Source of the DNA: CAVQZA01 sp963724805
GTDB lineage: Bacteria; Actinomycetota; Thermoleophilia; Gaiellales; Gaiellaceae
Direction: 5' to 3'
NCBI GenBank assembly: GCA_963724805.1
Contig: CAVRWA010000014.1
Coordinates: forward strand, 930,001-994,000
Length of the DNA stretch: 64,000 nucleotides
Part shown: one piece after another, positions 30,497 through 39,690 of the stretch
How the letters are laid out: each line of letters starts with the position of its first letter
Numbering within the stretch: position 1 is the stretch's first letter
Notes under the pieces: generated by a model
Seen by the model: the letters and a program-made list of their open reading frames with translations, nothing else
The model's database searches: none
What the model was told of the DNA's origin: nothing
Position numbers and translations under genes: made by a program

Positions 30497-31077
30497 TGCC
30501 GAAACTTCAGAGCCAGGGCGTCCACCACATCACGCTCGTCGGGGCGGACAGGCAGACGTCGATCGACTTCTGGGAGGGCGTGCTCGGGATGCCGTTCGTG
30601 TTCGAGCAGCCGAACCTCGACAGGGAGTCGGAGAGCCACCTCTACTTCGACCCGGGCGACGGCCGCCTGATCACCGTCTTCACCAACGAGGAGCGCACGC
30701 CCGATCCGAGCCGCACGGCGACCGACCCCGGCTGCGTGCACCACATCGCCTTCTCGCTCTCGCACGCCGTGTTCGCGCAGGCGGTGGAGCGGCTCGAGGA
30801 GCGGGGGGTCCGCCACAGCGGCGTGAAGGACCGCGGCTTCATGGACTCGATCTACTTCGAGGATCCGCTCGGCCTCACGATCGAGCTCTCGTCCTATCGC
30901 TTCGAGCCGCCGTTCGGCTACACGCACGCAGACGTGCTGCTCGAGGCCCACAAGCTCCGCGTCGAGCGCGGCGACCACAACATCGAGGAGATCCACCTCG
31001 CCGACGCGATCGAGGCGCTCGTCCTGCGCTCACGCCCGTCGCTCAGCGACGACCGCTCACCGAAGAATCCGTACTAG
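30496..31077 (+). CDS. VOC-superfamily (glyoxalase/extradiol-dioxygenase) protein
   Basis: A 193-residue vicinal-oxygen-chelate protein with two beta-alpha-beta-beta-beta modules. The first opens with VHHITLVGADRQTSIDFWEGVLG and the second with CVHHIAFSLSHAVFAQAVERL; DPLGLTIELSSY carries the expected C-terminal Glu. The two His and Glu residues form a plausible divalent-metal site. It may be a ring-cleaving dioxygenase, a glyoxalase or an isomerase. A C-terminal extension of about 45 residues continues past the usual end. ATG overlaps the CoA-ligase stop, so the two are coupled. Confidence 0.85.
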   Translation: MPKLQSQGVHHITLVGADRQTSIDFWEGVLGMPFVFEQPNLDRESESHLYFDPGDGRLITVFTNEERTPDPSRTATDPGCVHHIAFSLSHAVFAQAVERLEERGVRHSGVKDRGFMDSIYFEDPLGLTIELSSYRFEPPFGYTHADVLLEAHKLRVERGDHNIEEIHLADAIEALVLRSRPSLSDDRSPKNPY

Positions 31078-31092
31078 AGAGGGAGGCTCACC

Positions 31093-31785
31093 ATGGCTGC
31101 AAACACGCTGAACGTCCTCAAGCCGAGCGTCAACAACCTGACGGCCCGGATCTTCGTGCGGGCCGCCGGGCTCGACTTCGAGGAAGTGGACGTGTGGGGG
31201 AAGCAGGACGAGCCGGAGTTCCTCGCGAAGGACCCGGCGCGCCTCACGCCGCTGCTCGAGGAGGCGGGGCTGCCGAAGGGCTCGCTCTGGGAGAGCTGCG
31301 CGATCATGCAGTACCTGTGCAACCGGCACGGGCTCACGCAGTTCTATCCCACGGATCCGGGCGAGCGGGCGATGGTCGACAGCGCGATGTTCTACCTGAT
31401 CGGCACGTTCTACCCGCTCCTCGCCCGCGCGACCTATCCGACGCTCGGCTTCGGTCAGTACCCGGGCGAGGTCGCCACCTCCGAGGCGGACGACGCGATG
31501 AAGGCCAAGGCGCAGCAGGACGCGGAGGCGGCGCTCGCGCGACCGCTCGAGGCTTTCCGCGCGTTCTATCTCGACGGGAAGGAGTTCATCGGCGGCGCCT
31601 CGCCGTCGATCGCCGACATCCGCCTCGCCGCGACGCTCGAGTTCCTCCGCGCGATCGACTACGACTTCCCCGCCTGGACCGAGGACTACATGGCCAGGGT
31701 CGAGTCCGCCCTCGGCAAGGCGTACTCGGAGCCGGCCGCGGACGTGCGCGGCTACATCGACTACGTGCGCTCGCAGAGCGGTTGA
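31093..31785 (+). CDS. Glutathione-S-transferase-fold protein
   Basis: A 230-residue protein with an N-terminal thioredoxin-like domain (NVLKPSVNNLTARIFVRAAGLDFEEVDVWG, then LTPLLEEAG and WESCAIMQYLCNRHGL with the glutathione-binding E-S pair) and an all-helical C-terminal domain (IADIRLAATLEFLRAIDYDFPAW). The catalytic Ser/Cys/Tyr position reads PSVNN, so Ser may act. Most actinobacteria lack glutathione, so the cosubstrate could be another thiol such as mycothiol or ergothioneine; that is inference. It follows the VOC gene by 15 bp with a GAGAGGGAGG site and ends the operon. Confidence 0.83.
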   Translation: MAANTLNVLKPSVNNLTARIFVRAAGLDFEEVDVWGKQDEPEFLAKDPARLTPLLEEAGLPKGSLWESCAIMQYLCNRHGLTQFYPTDPGERAMVDSAMFYLIGTFYPLLARATYPTLGFGQYPGEVATSEADDAMKAKAQQDAEAALARPLEAFRAFYLDGKEFIGGASPSIADIRLAATLEFLRAIDYDFPAWTEDYMARVESALGKAYSEPAADVRGYIDYVRSQSG

Positions 31786-31797
31786 GCCCGCAGCCCG

Positions 31798-32475
31798 TCA
31801 GCCCGTCGTGGCGGCCGTCGTCGCGCGAGTACGCCGCCGCTTCGGAATCACGAGCCAGGCGCCGATCAGGAAGCAGACGGCTCCCAGGAAGGTGCCGCCG
31901 TTCGCCCACGCCGAGTTGAGGACCTCGTCGGTGGCGGGAACCACCCACGCGCCGACGGCCGAGATCCCGAAGAAGACCGAGCCGACCATGTTGAGGACGG
32001 CGATCGCCCACGAGCGATCGCGCACGTGCTCGTGACGCGCCGTGCGGCTCTCAGGCGCCAGGGCGATCGCACTCGAGACGAGGAAGAGAATCGAGCCGAT
32101 CGCATCGGGCCGCCACACCACCTGGTCGCTCACGGACGCTTTCCCGGAGACCTGGATCAAGGCGGCGAGCGTCGTCCCGTTGAAGAAGATCGTGCCCACC
32201 CACTGCACCACGGCGCTCGACCAGTTCGGGTCCCGCAGGTGGAGCAGGGCCTGGGTCGTTGTCCGCCCACCGTGCGGCATGCCCACCCAGGCCAGCCGCA
32301 TCTGCACGCTCGACGCGGACGTGAAGAAGATCGAGCCGATGAAGAAGATGGCCGCCGCCACGGTGGGCGCGAGAGACTGCACCTGGCTGAGCGGAACACC
32401 GGCGGCGAAGCAGGCCGACCCGACGACGAAGAGCCAGCCCATCCAGGCGATCGGGCGCAACGATCGGTCGGACAC
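31798..32475 (-). CDS. YrhK-domain polytopic membrane protein
   Basis: A 225-residue protein from a GTG, with about six hydrophobic helices. It has two related halves: WMGWLFVVGSACFAAG with FFIGSIFFTSASSVQMRLAW, and AIAVLNMVGSVFFGISAVGAW with GGTFLGAVCFLIGAWLVIPKRRR. The GSxFFTSA motif is characteristic of YrhK-type proteins. Function unknown. It lies 4 bp downstream of the HAD phosphatase gene in the same operon and is convergent with the GST gene. Confidence 0.75.
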   Translation of the reverse strand: MSDRSLRPIAWMGWLFVVGSACFAAGVPLSQVQSLAPTVAAAIFFIGSIFFTSASSVQMRLAWVGMPHGGRTTTQALLHLRDPNWSSAVVQWVGTIFFNGTTLAALIQVSGKASVSDQVVWRPDAIGSILFLVSSAIALAPESRTARHEHVRDRSWAIAVLNMVGSVFFGISAVGAWVVPATDEVLNSAWANGGTFLGAVCFLIGAWLVIPKRRRTRATTAATTG

Positions 32476-32479
32476 CGTC

Positions 32480-33259
32480 TCAGCCGAGCTCGTCGACGAG
32501 ATCGGCGATCGAGTCGACGATCCGTGACGGCCGGTACGGGAACCGCTCCGCCTCGTCGCGGCTCGTGATCCCGGTCAGCACGAGCACCGTGTGCATACCC
32601 GCCTCGAGGCCCGCGACGATGTCCGTGTCCATCCGGTCGCCGACCATCGCCGTCGTCTCCGAATGCGCGTCGATCGCGTTCAGCGCCGAGCGCATCATGA
32701 GCGGGTTCGGCTTGCCGATGAAGTAGGGCTCGACGTCGGTCGCGCGGCTGATCAGCGCGGCGACGGAGCCGGTCGCGGGCAGCGGGCCGTCGGGCGTCGG
32801 CCCGGTCGCGTCCGGGTTGGTCGCGATGAACCGCGCACCCGCGCCGATCAGGCGGATCGCCTGGGCGATGCGCTCGAAGCTGTACGTGCGCGTCTCGCCG
32901 AGGACGACGTAGTCGGGGTCGCGCTCGTTCAGCGTGTAGCCGCTCGCGTGAAGCGCGGTCGTCAGCCCGGCCTCGCCGATCACGAAGGCCGAGCCGCCCG
33001 GCCGCTGACGCTCGAGAAAGCTCGCGGTGGCCAGCGCCGACGTCCAGATCGCCTCCTCGGGAACCTCGAGGCCGGTGCGGCGCAGGCGCGCCGAGAGGTC
33101 CCGCCGCGTGTAGATCGAGTTGTTCGTGAGCACGAGGAACGGCAGCTCGAGCTCACGCAACCGCGCGATGAAGTCGCTCGCGCCCGGGATGGCGTGCTCC
33201 TCGTGAACGAGGACGCCGTCCATGTCCATCAACCAGGAGTGGATCTCGCGCTGCGTCAC
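32480..33259 (-). CDS. NagD-like HAD-IIA sugar phosphatase
   Basis: A 259-residue HAD hydrolase of subclass IIA from a GTG at 33259 (VTQREIHSWLMDMDGVL; sequence upstream looks non-coding). Motif I is WLMDMDGVLV with nucleophile and acid Asp, motif II is FLVLTNNS, motif III Lys is in YFIGKPNPLMM, and motif IV is MVGDRMDTDIVAGLEAGM. The cap lies between motifs II and III. It dephosphorylates small sugar or nucleotide phosphates; the substrate is not fixed. It precedes the YrhK-domain gene. Confidence 0.9.
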   Translation of the reverse strand: MTQREIHSWLMDMDGVLVHEEHAIPGASDFIARLRELELPFLVLTNNSIYTRRDLSARLRRTGLEVPEEAIWTSALATASFLERQRPGGSAFVIGEAGLTTALHASGYTLNERDPDYVVLGETRTYSFERIAQAIRLIGAGARFIATNPDATGPTPDGPLPATGSVAALISRATDVEPYFIGKPNPLMMRSALNAIDAHSETTAMVGDRMDTDIVAGLEAGMHTVLVLTGITSRDEAERFPYRPSRIVDSIADLVDELG

Positions 33260-33298
33260 CGGCGCCCATACTCGCACGCGAGGCGCGTGCACGATCCG

Positions 33299-34084
33299 TC
33301 AGTGCTTCGCCTGTGCCGCCTCGGCGCGCTCGTCATCCCAGATTGAGTGCCAGCGTGTCCCCGGCTCGAGCACGACAGGCCGCTCCGGCTCAGCGAGGCG
33401 GTAGTAGAGCACGGTCACCGCGTGTGCCGCGTAGGGCACTGTCAGCATGGCCGCCAGCGTCCCACTCACCCACAGACCGAGGAAACCGTGGCCGCGGCCG
33501 AGCGTCGAGAACAGAAGACGGACGAGGCCGGTGATGATGCCGACGGCGAACATCACGTTGAACACGGCGCGGCCGTTCCCGCGCACCAGCTGCCGTGAGC
33601 GCGCGAGCGCCTGCCTCGCAGAGCACCCTTCGAGCGCCACGACCGGAACCGCGACTGCCCAGCGGGTCAACAGCACCAGGCCCGGCACGATCAGGAGGAG
33701 GAGTCCCAGCAGAACGCCGAAGCCCACCAGCAGGGACACCGCGACGAGCGGCTTCAATCGGTCGAACGCGAACTGGAACGTCTGCCGAAGCGACGTGCGC
33801 TGATCGCCGTCCTCGTGGAGATCCCGGACGACCTGGACGAGCGCCCCCTCGACGAGCGCATAGCCGACGAACGACACCGGGAGCGACAGGAGCGCGAGGG
33901 CGAAGCCGAGGAGGCCGGGCGCGAGCACCGACGCGACGAGGTTCACGATCGCGAACACGAGACCCGAAACCAGGACCGAGCGCCAGAACAACCGCCGGTA
34001 GATCGCCTGGACCTGCCTGTCGACATCCTTGGCGTTGAGCTTCACGGGGAGAGCGGCACCCGGCGGAGCGGCGGCGATTGTCAT
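33299..34084 (-). CDS. Polytopic membrane protein of unknown function
   Basis: A 261-residue protein from the ATG at 34084. Six hydrophobic segments are visible, including FWRSVLVSGLVFAIVNLVAS, LLGFALALLSLPVSFVGYALV and LLVGFGVLLGLLLLIVPGLV. The RRDGxQRTSLRQTF-like cytosolic link (EDGDQRTSLRQTFQFAF) and the ALEGCSARQALARSRQLVRGN loop resemble glycerophosphodiesterase-membrane-domain/DUF975-like proteins, which are probably scaffolds or transporters. It has no catalytic motif. It lies between the HAD gene and nrdJ and may have its own promoter, as a terminator sits just upstream. Confidence 0.65.
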   Translation of the reverse strand: MTIAAAPPGAALPVKLNAKDVDRQVQAIYRRLFWRSVLVSGLVFAIVNLVASVLAPGLLGFALALLSLPVSFVGYALVEGALVQVVRDLHEDGDQRTSLRQTFQFAFDRLKPLVAVSLLVGFGVLLGLLLLIVPGLVLLTRWAVAVPVVALEGCSARQALARSRQLVRGNGRAVFNVMFAVGIITGLVRLLFSTLGRGHGFLGLWVSGTLAAMLTVPYAAHAVTVLYYRLAEPERPVVLEPGTRWHSIWDDERAEAAQAKH

Positions 34085-34130
34085 GCGCGTCGTATCGGCT
34101 CGACGCCGCGGAAGCTCAAGCACCCGTATC

Positions 34131-34162
34131 GCATTGGGCCGCCCTCGCGGACGGCCCAATGC
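34131..34162. terminator. Terminator of nrdJ
   Basis: GCATTGGGCCG (34131-34141) and CGGCCCAATGC (34152-34162) are perfect 11-bp arms; two further GC pairs close a TCGC loop with one mismatch. It lies 11 bp after the nrdJ stop on the minus strand. Confidence 0.8.
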
Positions 34163-34173
34163 GCGAGCTCTCT

Positions 34174-36936
34174 CTAGGAGCAGCCGGTGTTCGTGCCGCA
34201 GTCGCGGCACGTGTAGCAGCTGCCGGTCCTCACCATCCGACCGCCGCACTTCGAGCACTCGACGGCGTCCTCCCAGCTGTTGAACAGCGCCGTCTGGCCG
34301 GCCGGCGGCGCCTCGACGGGCACGCTCTCGCGGCCCTCGAGCGCGTCGTAGGCCTGGGCGAGGCGCGCCTTCACCTCGGGCGTGAGGATCCCGGCCACCT
34401 CCTGCTGCTCGGTGCTGAGGAACTTCTTGCCCATCCAGCGGAAGATGTAGTCGACGAGCGACTTCGCGACGCGGATGTCCGAGTCGTTCGTCATCCCGCT
34501 CGGCTCGAAGCGCATGTGGCTGAACTTCGAGACGTAGACCTCGAGCGGCACGCCGTACTGCAGGCCGAGCGAGACCGAGATCATGAACGAGTTCATCAGG
34601 CCCGCGAGGGTCGTGCCCTCCTTGGCGATGTCCACGAAGATGTCACCGGGCGTGCCGTCCTCGAACAGGCCGACGTGGATGTAGCCCTCGTACTCGCCGA
34701 CCTTGAACTTGCGGCCCACCTCGGTGCGGTCGTCGGGCAGCCGCCGCCGCTGCGGGTGGCCCATCACGCCCGTCGCGCCGGCCGGGAGCAGCGCCGCCGA
34801 CTTGTCCTTCGACCCGGAGAGCGGCTGGGCGACCTTGCAGTTGTCGCGGTAGATCGCGATCGCCTTCACGCCGAGCTGCCACGCCTCGATCAGGAGCCCG
34901 CCGACCTCGTCGACGGTCACCGTCTCGGGCAGGTTCACCGTCTTCGAGATCGCGCCCGAGATGAACGGCTGGACGGCGCCCATCATCTTTACGTGGCCGC
35001 GGTAGTGGATCGCGCGCTCCCCGATCGCGCAGTCGAAGACCGGGTAGTGCTCGGTCTTCACGAACGGCGCGCCGACGATCGAGTTGCGCTCGTCGACGTA
35101 CGCGACGATCTCGTCCACCTCGGACGGCGCGTAGCCGAGCTTCTCGAGCCCGAGCGGCACCGTCTTGTTCACGATCGTGATCTCGCCGCCGCCGACGAGC
35201 TTCTTCGACTTCACGAGCGAGAAGTCGGGCTCCACGCCGGTCGTGTCGCAGTCCATCATGAAGCTGATCGTCCCGGTGGGGGCGAGCACGGTCGCCTGCG
35301 CGTTGCGGTAGCCGGCGATCTCGCCGAGGTCGAGCGCCTCGTCCCACGACCTGCGGCAGGCGGCCAGCAGGTCGTCCGGCACGGTGCCGGCGTTCTCGAT
35401 GTTCCCGACCGCGGCGCGGTGCTTGGCGATCACGCCGATCATCGCCGCGGCGTTCTTCTGGTACCCGGCGAACGGGCCCATCCGGCGGGCGACCTCCGAC
35501 GACTTGCGGTACGCGCGGCCGGTCATCAGCGCGGTGATCGCAGCGGCGTACGCCCGGCCCTCGTCCGAGTCGTAGGGGAGGCCGCGGGCCATCAGCAGCG
35601 CGCCGAGGTTCGCGTAGCCGAGGCCGAGCTGGCGGTACGCCTTCGCGTTGCGCTCGATCTCGGTCGTCGGGTACGAGGAGTAGCCGACGGCGATCTCCTG
35701 CGCGGTGAAGACGACGTCGACCGCATGCTCGAGCGCCTCGACGTCGAGCTCGCCGTCCTCACGGCGGAACTTCATCAGGTTGAGCGAGGCGAGGTTGCAA
35801 GCGGAGTCGTCGATGTGCATGTACTCCGAGCACGGGTTCGACGCGTTGATGCGGCCCGTGTTCGGGCACGTGTGCCACGCGTTGATCGTCGTGTCGTACT
35901 GCACGCCCGGGTCGGCGCAGCGCCACGAGGCCTCGGCGATGTCGTGCATCAGCTGGCGCGCGTCGACCGTCTGCACGACGGTGCCGTCGGTGCGCGCGGT
36001 GAGGTTCCACTCCTTGCCCTCGACGACGGCCTCCATGAACGCGTCGGTCACGCGCACGGAATTGTTCGCGTTCTGGTACTGGATCGAGGCCCAGTCGGGG
36101 GAGTCGAGCGACATGTCGTAGCCCGCCGCCTCGAGCACGCGGGCCTTCTCCTCCTCCTTGGCCTTGCACCAGATGAACTCCTCGACATCCGGATGGTCGA
36201 CGTCGAGGATCACCATCTTGGCCGCACGCCGTGTCTTGCCGCCCGACTTGATCGTCCCCGCGCTGGCGTCCGCGCCGCGCATGAACGAGACCGGGCCGGA
36301 GGCGTAGCCACCCTTGGAGAGCTGCTCCTTCGAGGAGCGCAGCTTCGAGAGGTTGATTCCGGAGCCGGAGCCGCCGCGGAACACGATCCCCTCGCGGCGG
36401 ATCCACTCGAGGATCGACTCCATCGAGTCGTCGATCGAGAGGATGAAGCACGCGCTGCACTGCGGCGCCTCCTCGAAGCCGACGTTGAACCAGACCGGCG
36501 AGTTGAAGGAGGCGAGCTGGTTGACGAGGATCGCCTTCAGCTCGGCCTCGAACGTCTCGGCCTCCTCCTCGTTCGCGAAGTAGCCGCCCTTGCGGCCCCA
36601 GCCGGCGATCGTGTCGACGACGCGGCCGATCATCTGCTTCACGCTCGACTCGCGCTCGGGCGAGCTCATGCGCCCGCGGAAGTACTTCTGCGCCACGATG
36701 TTCGTCGCCGTCTGGCTCCAGAACTTCGGAAACTCGACGTTCTTCTGCTCGAAGACGGGGCCGTCCTTGCCGGGGATGTAGGCGTCGCGAATCTCCCACT
36801 CGACCTCGTCGAACGGGTCGCGCCCGGGGATCGTGAAGTAGCGGCGCAGGCCGACCGAAGCCTCCTGCTCGATCACGATGTTGACCAGCTCCTCAGCGGC
36901 TGGATCCGGTGCCTGAACTTCCTTCGCGGACGCCAT
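34174..36936 (-). CDS. nrdJ: Vitamin B12-dependent (class II) ribonucleotide reductase
   Basis: A 920-residue enzyme reducing ribonucleotides with adenosylcobalamin, independent of oxygen. The active-site region shows SACFILSIDDSM (first redox Cys), FRGGSGSGINLSKLR, and RINASNPCSEYMH carrying the N-x-C-x-E radical residues; LAPTGTISFMMDCDTTGVEPDF follows. The C-terminus is a Cys-rich zinc-ribbon-like tail (CSKCGGRMVRTGSC, then CRDCG) that shuttles electrons. The ATG has a GGGAGG site. No cobalamin riboswitch consensus was seen in the 126-bp upstream gap; a short CGTGCC/GGCACG hairpin is present at 36984-36999. A strong terminator follows the gene. Confidence 0.96.
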   Translation of the reverse strand: MASAKEVQAPDPAAEELVNIVIEQEASVGLRRYFTIPGRDPFDEVEWEIRDAYIPGKDGPVFEQKNVEFPKFWSQTATNIVAQKYFRGRMSSPERESSVKQMIGRVVDTIAGWGRKGGYFANEEEAETFEAELKAILVNQLASFNSPVWFNVGFEEAPQCSACFILSIDDSMESILEWIRREGIVFRGGSGSGINLSKLRSSKEQLSKGGYASGPVSFMRGADASAGTIKSGGKTRRAAKMVILDVDHPDVEEFIWCKAKEEEKARVLEAAGYDMSLDSPDWASIQYQNANNSVRVTDAFMEAVVEGKEWNLTARTDGTVVQTVDARQLMHDIAEASWRCADPGVQYDTTINAWHTCPNTGRINASNPCSEYMHIDDSACNLASLNLMKFRREDGELDVEALEHAVDVVFTAQEIAVGYSSYPTTEIERNAKAYRQLGLGYANLGALLMARGLPYDSDEGRAYAAAITALMTGRAYRKSSEVARRMGPFAGYQKNAAAMIGVIAKHRAAVGNIENAGTVPDDLLAACRRSWDEALDLGEIAGYRNAQATVLAPTGTISFMMDCDTTGVEPDFSLVKSKKLVGGGEITIVNKTVPLGLEKLGYAPSEVDEIVAYVDERNSIVGAPFVKTEHYPVFDCAIGERAIHYRGHVKMMGAVQPFISGAISKTVNLPETVTVDEVGGLLIEAWQLGVKAIAIYRDNCKVAQPLSGSKDKSAALLPAGATGVMGHPQRRRLPDDRTEVGRKFKVGEYEGYIHVGLFEDGTPGDIFVDIAKEGTTLAGLMNSFMISVSLGLQYGVPLEVYVSKFSHMRFEPSGMTNDSDIRVAKSLVDYIFRWMGKKFLSTEQQEVAGILTPEVKARLAQAYDALEGRESVPVEAPPAGQTALFNSWEDAVECSKCGGRMVRTGSCYTCRDCGTNTGCS

Positions 36937-37062
36937 GTCCTACCTCCCGGGTATGGGTGAAGTCTACGTTCCAGCCAGCGCGTGCCGTCCGGCACGTCGG
37001 AGAGGCGGACGGCGAAAGTTAGTGGGCGCGTCGGACGGACGGACCCGCTGGCGGCGGCGAGG

Positions 37063-37599
37063 CTACGCGCCGGGGCCGGCGGGCGGCTCTGGTGGTGAGA
37101 CGGCGACCCGGCGCGACTGCATCCGCCGGGCGAGGACGCTGCCTCCACCGGCGAGGAGCAGGAGCAGCGCGACCGCCCCGAGCACGATCAGCGGCACGGG
37201 CACCCCGTTTGCGTTCTCGGGCGCGAACGTGTCGAAGACGCTGCCGACGAAGCCGCCCCCGCCGCTCGTGCCGCTCGTGCCGCCGCCCGACGGACCGCTC
37301 GCCGAGACGCCTGGGGAGGGCCCGCTCGGGCCACCGCCGCGCTCGATGCGGATCGCGAGCAGCATCGCGCGCCGGATGTCGTCGGGTGCGCTCGAGTAGG
37401 TCTTCGAGTCCTCGGGCAGCTTCTTGATCGCCTCGACGTAGCAGTGCACCGGGTAGTTGCCCGTGACCTGCCCGTGGCGATACCAGTCGTTCTGGACCTT
37501 GTACCAGCAGGGCTTGGCGGCTGAGGCGGGGGCAGCGCCGAGGGCGAGGAGCGCGAGTGTCGCGGCGGCTGTGGTGAGGGCGATTCTCAACGGGGTCAT
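37063..37599 (-). CDS. Secreted, C-terminally membrane-anchored protein of unknown function
   Basis: A 178-residue protein with a signal peptide (TPLRIALTTAAATLALLALGAAPASA). A small exported domain has two Cys and conserved aromatic residues (KPCWYKVQNDWYRHGQVTG, YPVHCYVEAIKKLPED), followed by a Gly/Ser/Pro linker and a C-terminal membrane helix (VPLIVLGAVALLLLLAGGGSVLA) with a basic tail. No family recognised. The ATG at 37599 was chosen because the signal peptide starts there. It is divergent from the O-antigen-ligase-like gene. Confidence 0.72.
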   Translation of the reverse strand: MTPLRIALTTAAATLALLALGAAPASAAKPCWYKVQNDWYRHGQVTGNYPVHCYVEAIKKLPEDSKTYSSAPDDIRRAMLLAIRIERGGGPSGPSPGVSASGPSGGGTSGTSGGGGFVGSVFDTFAPENANGVPVPLIVLGAVALLLLLAGGGSVLARRMQSRRVAVSPPEPPAGPGA

Positions 37600-37737
37600 G
37601 GTACGGGAGGGCCAGGCGCGTCCGCGCCGGTCCTCTGGGGCAGTCTCGCCGCACCGGATGAGGGCGCTTTGATCGCAGTGTGAGGAGTTCGTAAAGGGGG
37701 ACCTGTCCAGCGCGGGCCGGTGGTAGCTTGCGCGCCG

Positions 37738-39690
37738 ATGCGTGCCGCCGCCCTCCTCGCCGCGGCCGGCGCTTTGCTTCTGGCCGCGCTTCTCGGCGGC
37801 GGGGCCTCCGGCGACTCGCGGCTGCTCTGGATCGGAGGCGGTGCGGCGCTCGCGGCAGGGCTCGCGGCCGCCGCCTCCTTCCTCGGCTTCCTGCCGCGGC
37901 CCTCGCCGGGCCGCTCCGGCGCCGCCTTCTTCGCGCTGGGCGGCGGCTTCGTGATCTGGAGCGGAGCCACCATCCTCTGGTCGGTCCAGCCCGACCGCTC
38001 GTGGGCCTACACGAACCGAGGGCTCGCCTACCTGGCCTTCGCCTTCTTCGGGCTCTTCCTCGGCGCCGCGCTGCCGCATGCGCCGCGCAAGCTCGCGTAC
38101 CTGTTCCTCGCCGCGTTCGCGGTGGCGGTCGGCTGGGCGCTGCTCGGCAAGGCGATCCCGTCGCTGTACCCGGACTACGGGCGGATCGCGCGGCTGCGCT
38201 CTCCGGTCGGCTACTGGAACGCGCTCGCGCAGGTGTGTGACGCGGCGCTGCCGCTCGGGCTCTGGCTAGGAGCGCGCCGGCGCTGGGCGGGCTCGCTCGT
38301 CGTCTACTGCGCGTCGGTGGCAGCGGTGCTCACGCTCTCGCGCAGCGGCCTCGCGATCGGCGTGCTGGCCGTCCTCCTCTACCTCGCGCTCTCGCGTGAC
38401 GCATACGGGGGGCTCCTGACGCTCGCCGCCTCCCTGCCGCCCGCCGCGATCGTCGCCGGGATCGCGTTCACGCAACCCGGCCTCGTCGACGACGGCACGA
38501 CCCACTCGCAGCGCGTCCACGCCGGGGCCATGCTCGCCGCGACGTTCCTCGCGGGCGCCGCTGTGGCGGGGCTCGCCGGCTGGTGGCTCTCGCGGCTTCG
38601 CGTCCCGCCGGCGCCGGGGCGGGCCCGGGTCGTTCGCTACGCGGCCTCGGGTGCGGTGGTGGTGGTCCTGCTCGTCGTCGTCGCCGGGGTCGTCCGCGCG
38701 GGAGGCCCGGCGCCCGCGGTGCGGCGGCTCTGGCACGGGTTCGCGACCACCGAGCAGATCACGCAGGCCTCGGGCCGTCTTCGCAGCGCGAACTCGAGCA
38801 ACCGCTGGCGCTGGTGGCAGGAGTCGTGGGATGCGTTCTCGCAGCATCCGCTCGAGGGCTCGGGCGCCGGAACCTTCGAGCTCGAGCACCGGATCGTTCG
38901 CGCCGCGAGCTACTCGGAGCCGACGATCGAGCCGCACTCGATCGCCCTGCAGGCGCTCGGCGAGACGGGACTCGTCGGGTTCCTCCTCCTGGCGGGTGCG
39001 GTCGCCGCCGCGGCGCTCGTGCTGCGCTCGGCGCTGCGGCGGCTCGATGGCTTCGACCGCGCCGCCGCCGTCGCGCTCACGGCCGGGGCCACGGCCTGGC
39101 TCGCGCATGCGCTCGTCGACCTGCACTGGGACTACATCGCCGTCACGGCGCCCGTCTTCCTCGCGGTCGGGGCACTCGCCGCGGCGGGGCGCCCTGCCCT
39201 TACCGTGCAGCGACGGCCGCTCCTGGCGCTCGGCGCGGTGCTGGTCGCGGCCGCCGCCGTCTACTCGCTGGCGACCCCCTGGCTCGCGAACCGGCGCATC
39301 GACAGCGGCCTCGCGGCGCTCGACCGAGGCGACCTCGCGGCAGCCGCCTCCGACTTCCGCTCGGCCGACCGGCTCAACCCGCTCGCGGTGGAGCCGCTGC
39401 TCTACCAGGCGGCGGTCGCGACCGCGCGCGGAAAGATCCACGCAGCTGAGATCCTCTATCTCCGCGCCCACGCGCGCCAGCCGAAGAACCCCGACGCGCT
39501 GTACGAGCTCGGCGTGTTCGAGTTCCGGCAGGGCAACTACCTAGCCGCCTACCGGGCGCTCAACGACGCCTACACGCTCGACCGCTTCGGCCCGGCCGGG
39601 CAGAAGGGCGGCTACCTCGACAAGGCGCGGGTGATCGTCAACCGCGAGGCGGTGAAGCAGAGGCAGATGGGGACGCCGATCTCGCCCTAG
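37738..39690 (+). CDS. O-antigen ligase/polymerase (Wzy)-like membrane protein with TPR tail
   Basis: About 650 residues from an ATG. At least ten membrane helices are visible. The conserved Wzy_C segment occurs in the large loop (WWQESWDAFSQHPLEGSGAGTFELEH, then EPHSIALQALGETGLVG). The C-terminal about 130 residues hold tetratricopeptide-like repeats (LAALDRGDLAAAASDFRSADRLNP, ILYLRAHARQPKNPDALYELG, RQGNYLAAYRALNDAY). Such proteins polymerise or ligate surface polysaccharides or glycosylate proteins at the outer face of the membrane. The sugar epimerase nearby fits a glycan role. Ends on a CTAG shared with the convergent LytR_C gene. Confidence 0.83.
   Translation: MRAAALLAAAGALLLAALLGGGASGDSRLLWIGGGAALAAGLAAAASFLGFLPRPSPGRSGAAFFALGGGFVIWSGATILWSVQPDRSWAYTNRGLAYLAFAFFGLFLGAALPHAPRKLAYLFLAAFAVAVGWALLGKAIPSLYPDYGRIARLRSPVGYWNALAQVCDAALPLGLWLGARRRWAGSLVVYCASVAAVLTLSRSGLAIGVLAVLLYLALSRDAYGGLLTLAASLPPAAIVAGIAFTQPGLVDDGTTHSQRVHAGAMLAATFLAGAAVAGLAGWWLSRLRVPPAPGRARVVRYAASGAVVVVLLVVVAGVVRAGGPAPAVRRLWHGFATTEQITQASGRLRSANSSNRWRWWQESWDAFSQHPLEGSGAGTFELEHRIVRAASYSEPTIEPHSIALQALGETGLVGFLLLAGAVAAAALVLRSALRRLDGFDRAAAVALTAGATAWLAHALVDLHWDYIAVTAPVFLAVGALAAAGRPALTVQRRPLLALGAVLVAAAAVYSLATPWLANRRIDSGLAALDRGDLAAAASDFRSADRLNPLAVEPLLYQAAVATARGKIHAAEILYLRAHARQPKNPDALYELGVFEFRQGNYLAAYRALNDAYTLDRFGPAGQKGGYLDKARVIVNREAVKQRQMGTPISP

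Noticed and set aside
34078..36960. A 960-codon plus-strand open frame opposite nrdJ
   Set aside because: It mirrors the nrdJ codons, has Arg/Ala/Val/Asp/His-rich low-complexity composition and no recognisable family. High GC opens such antisense frames.
36937..37062. Cobalamin riboswitch upstream of nrdJ
   Set aside because: No B12-box-like GCCACTG element or large conserved fold could be seen; only a short hairpin is present.
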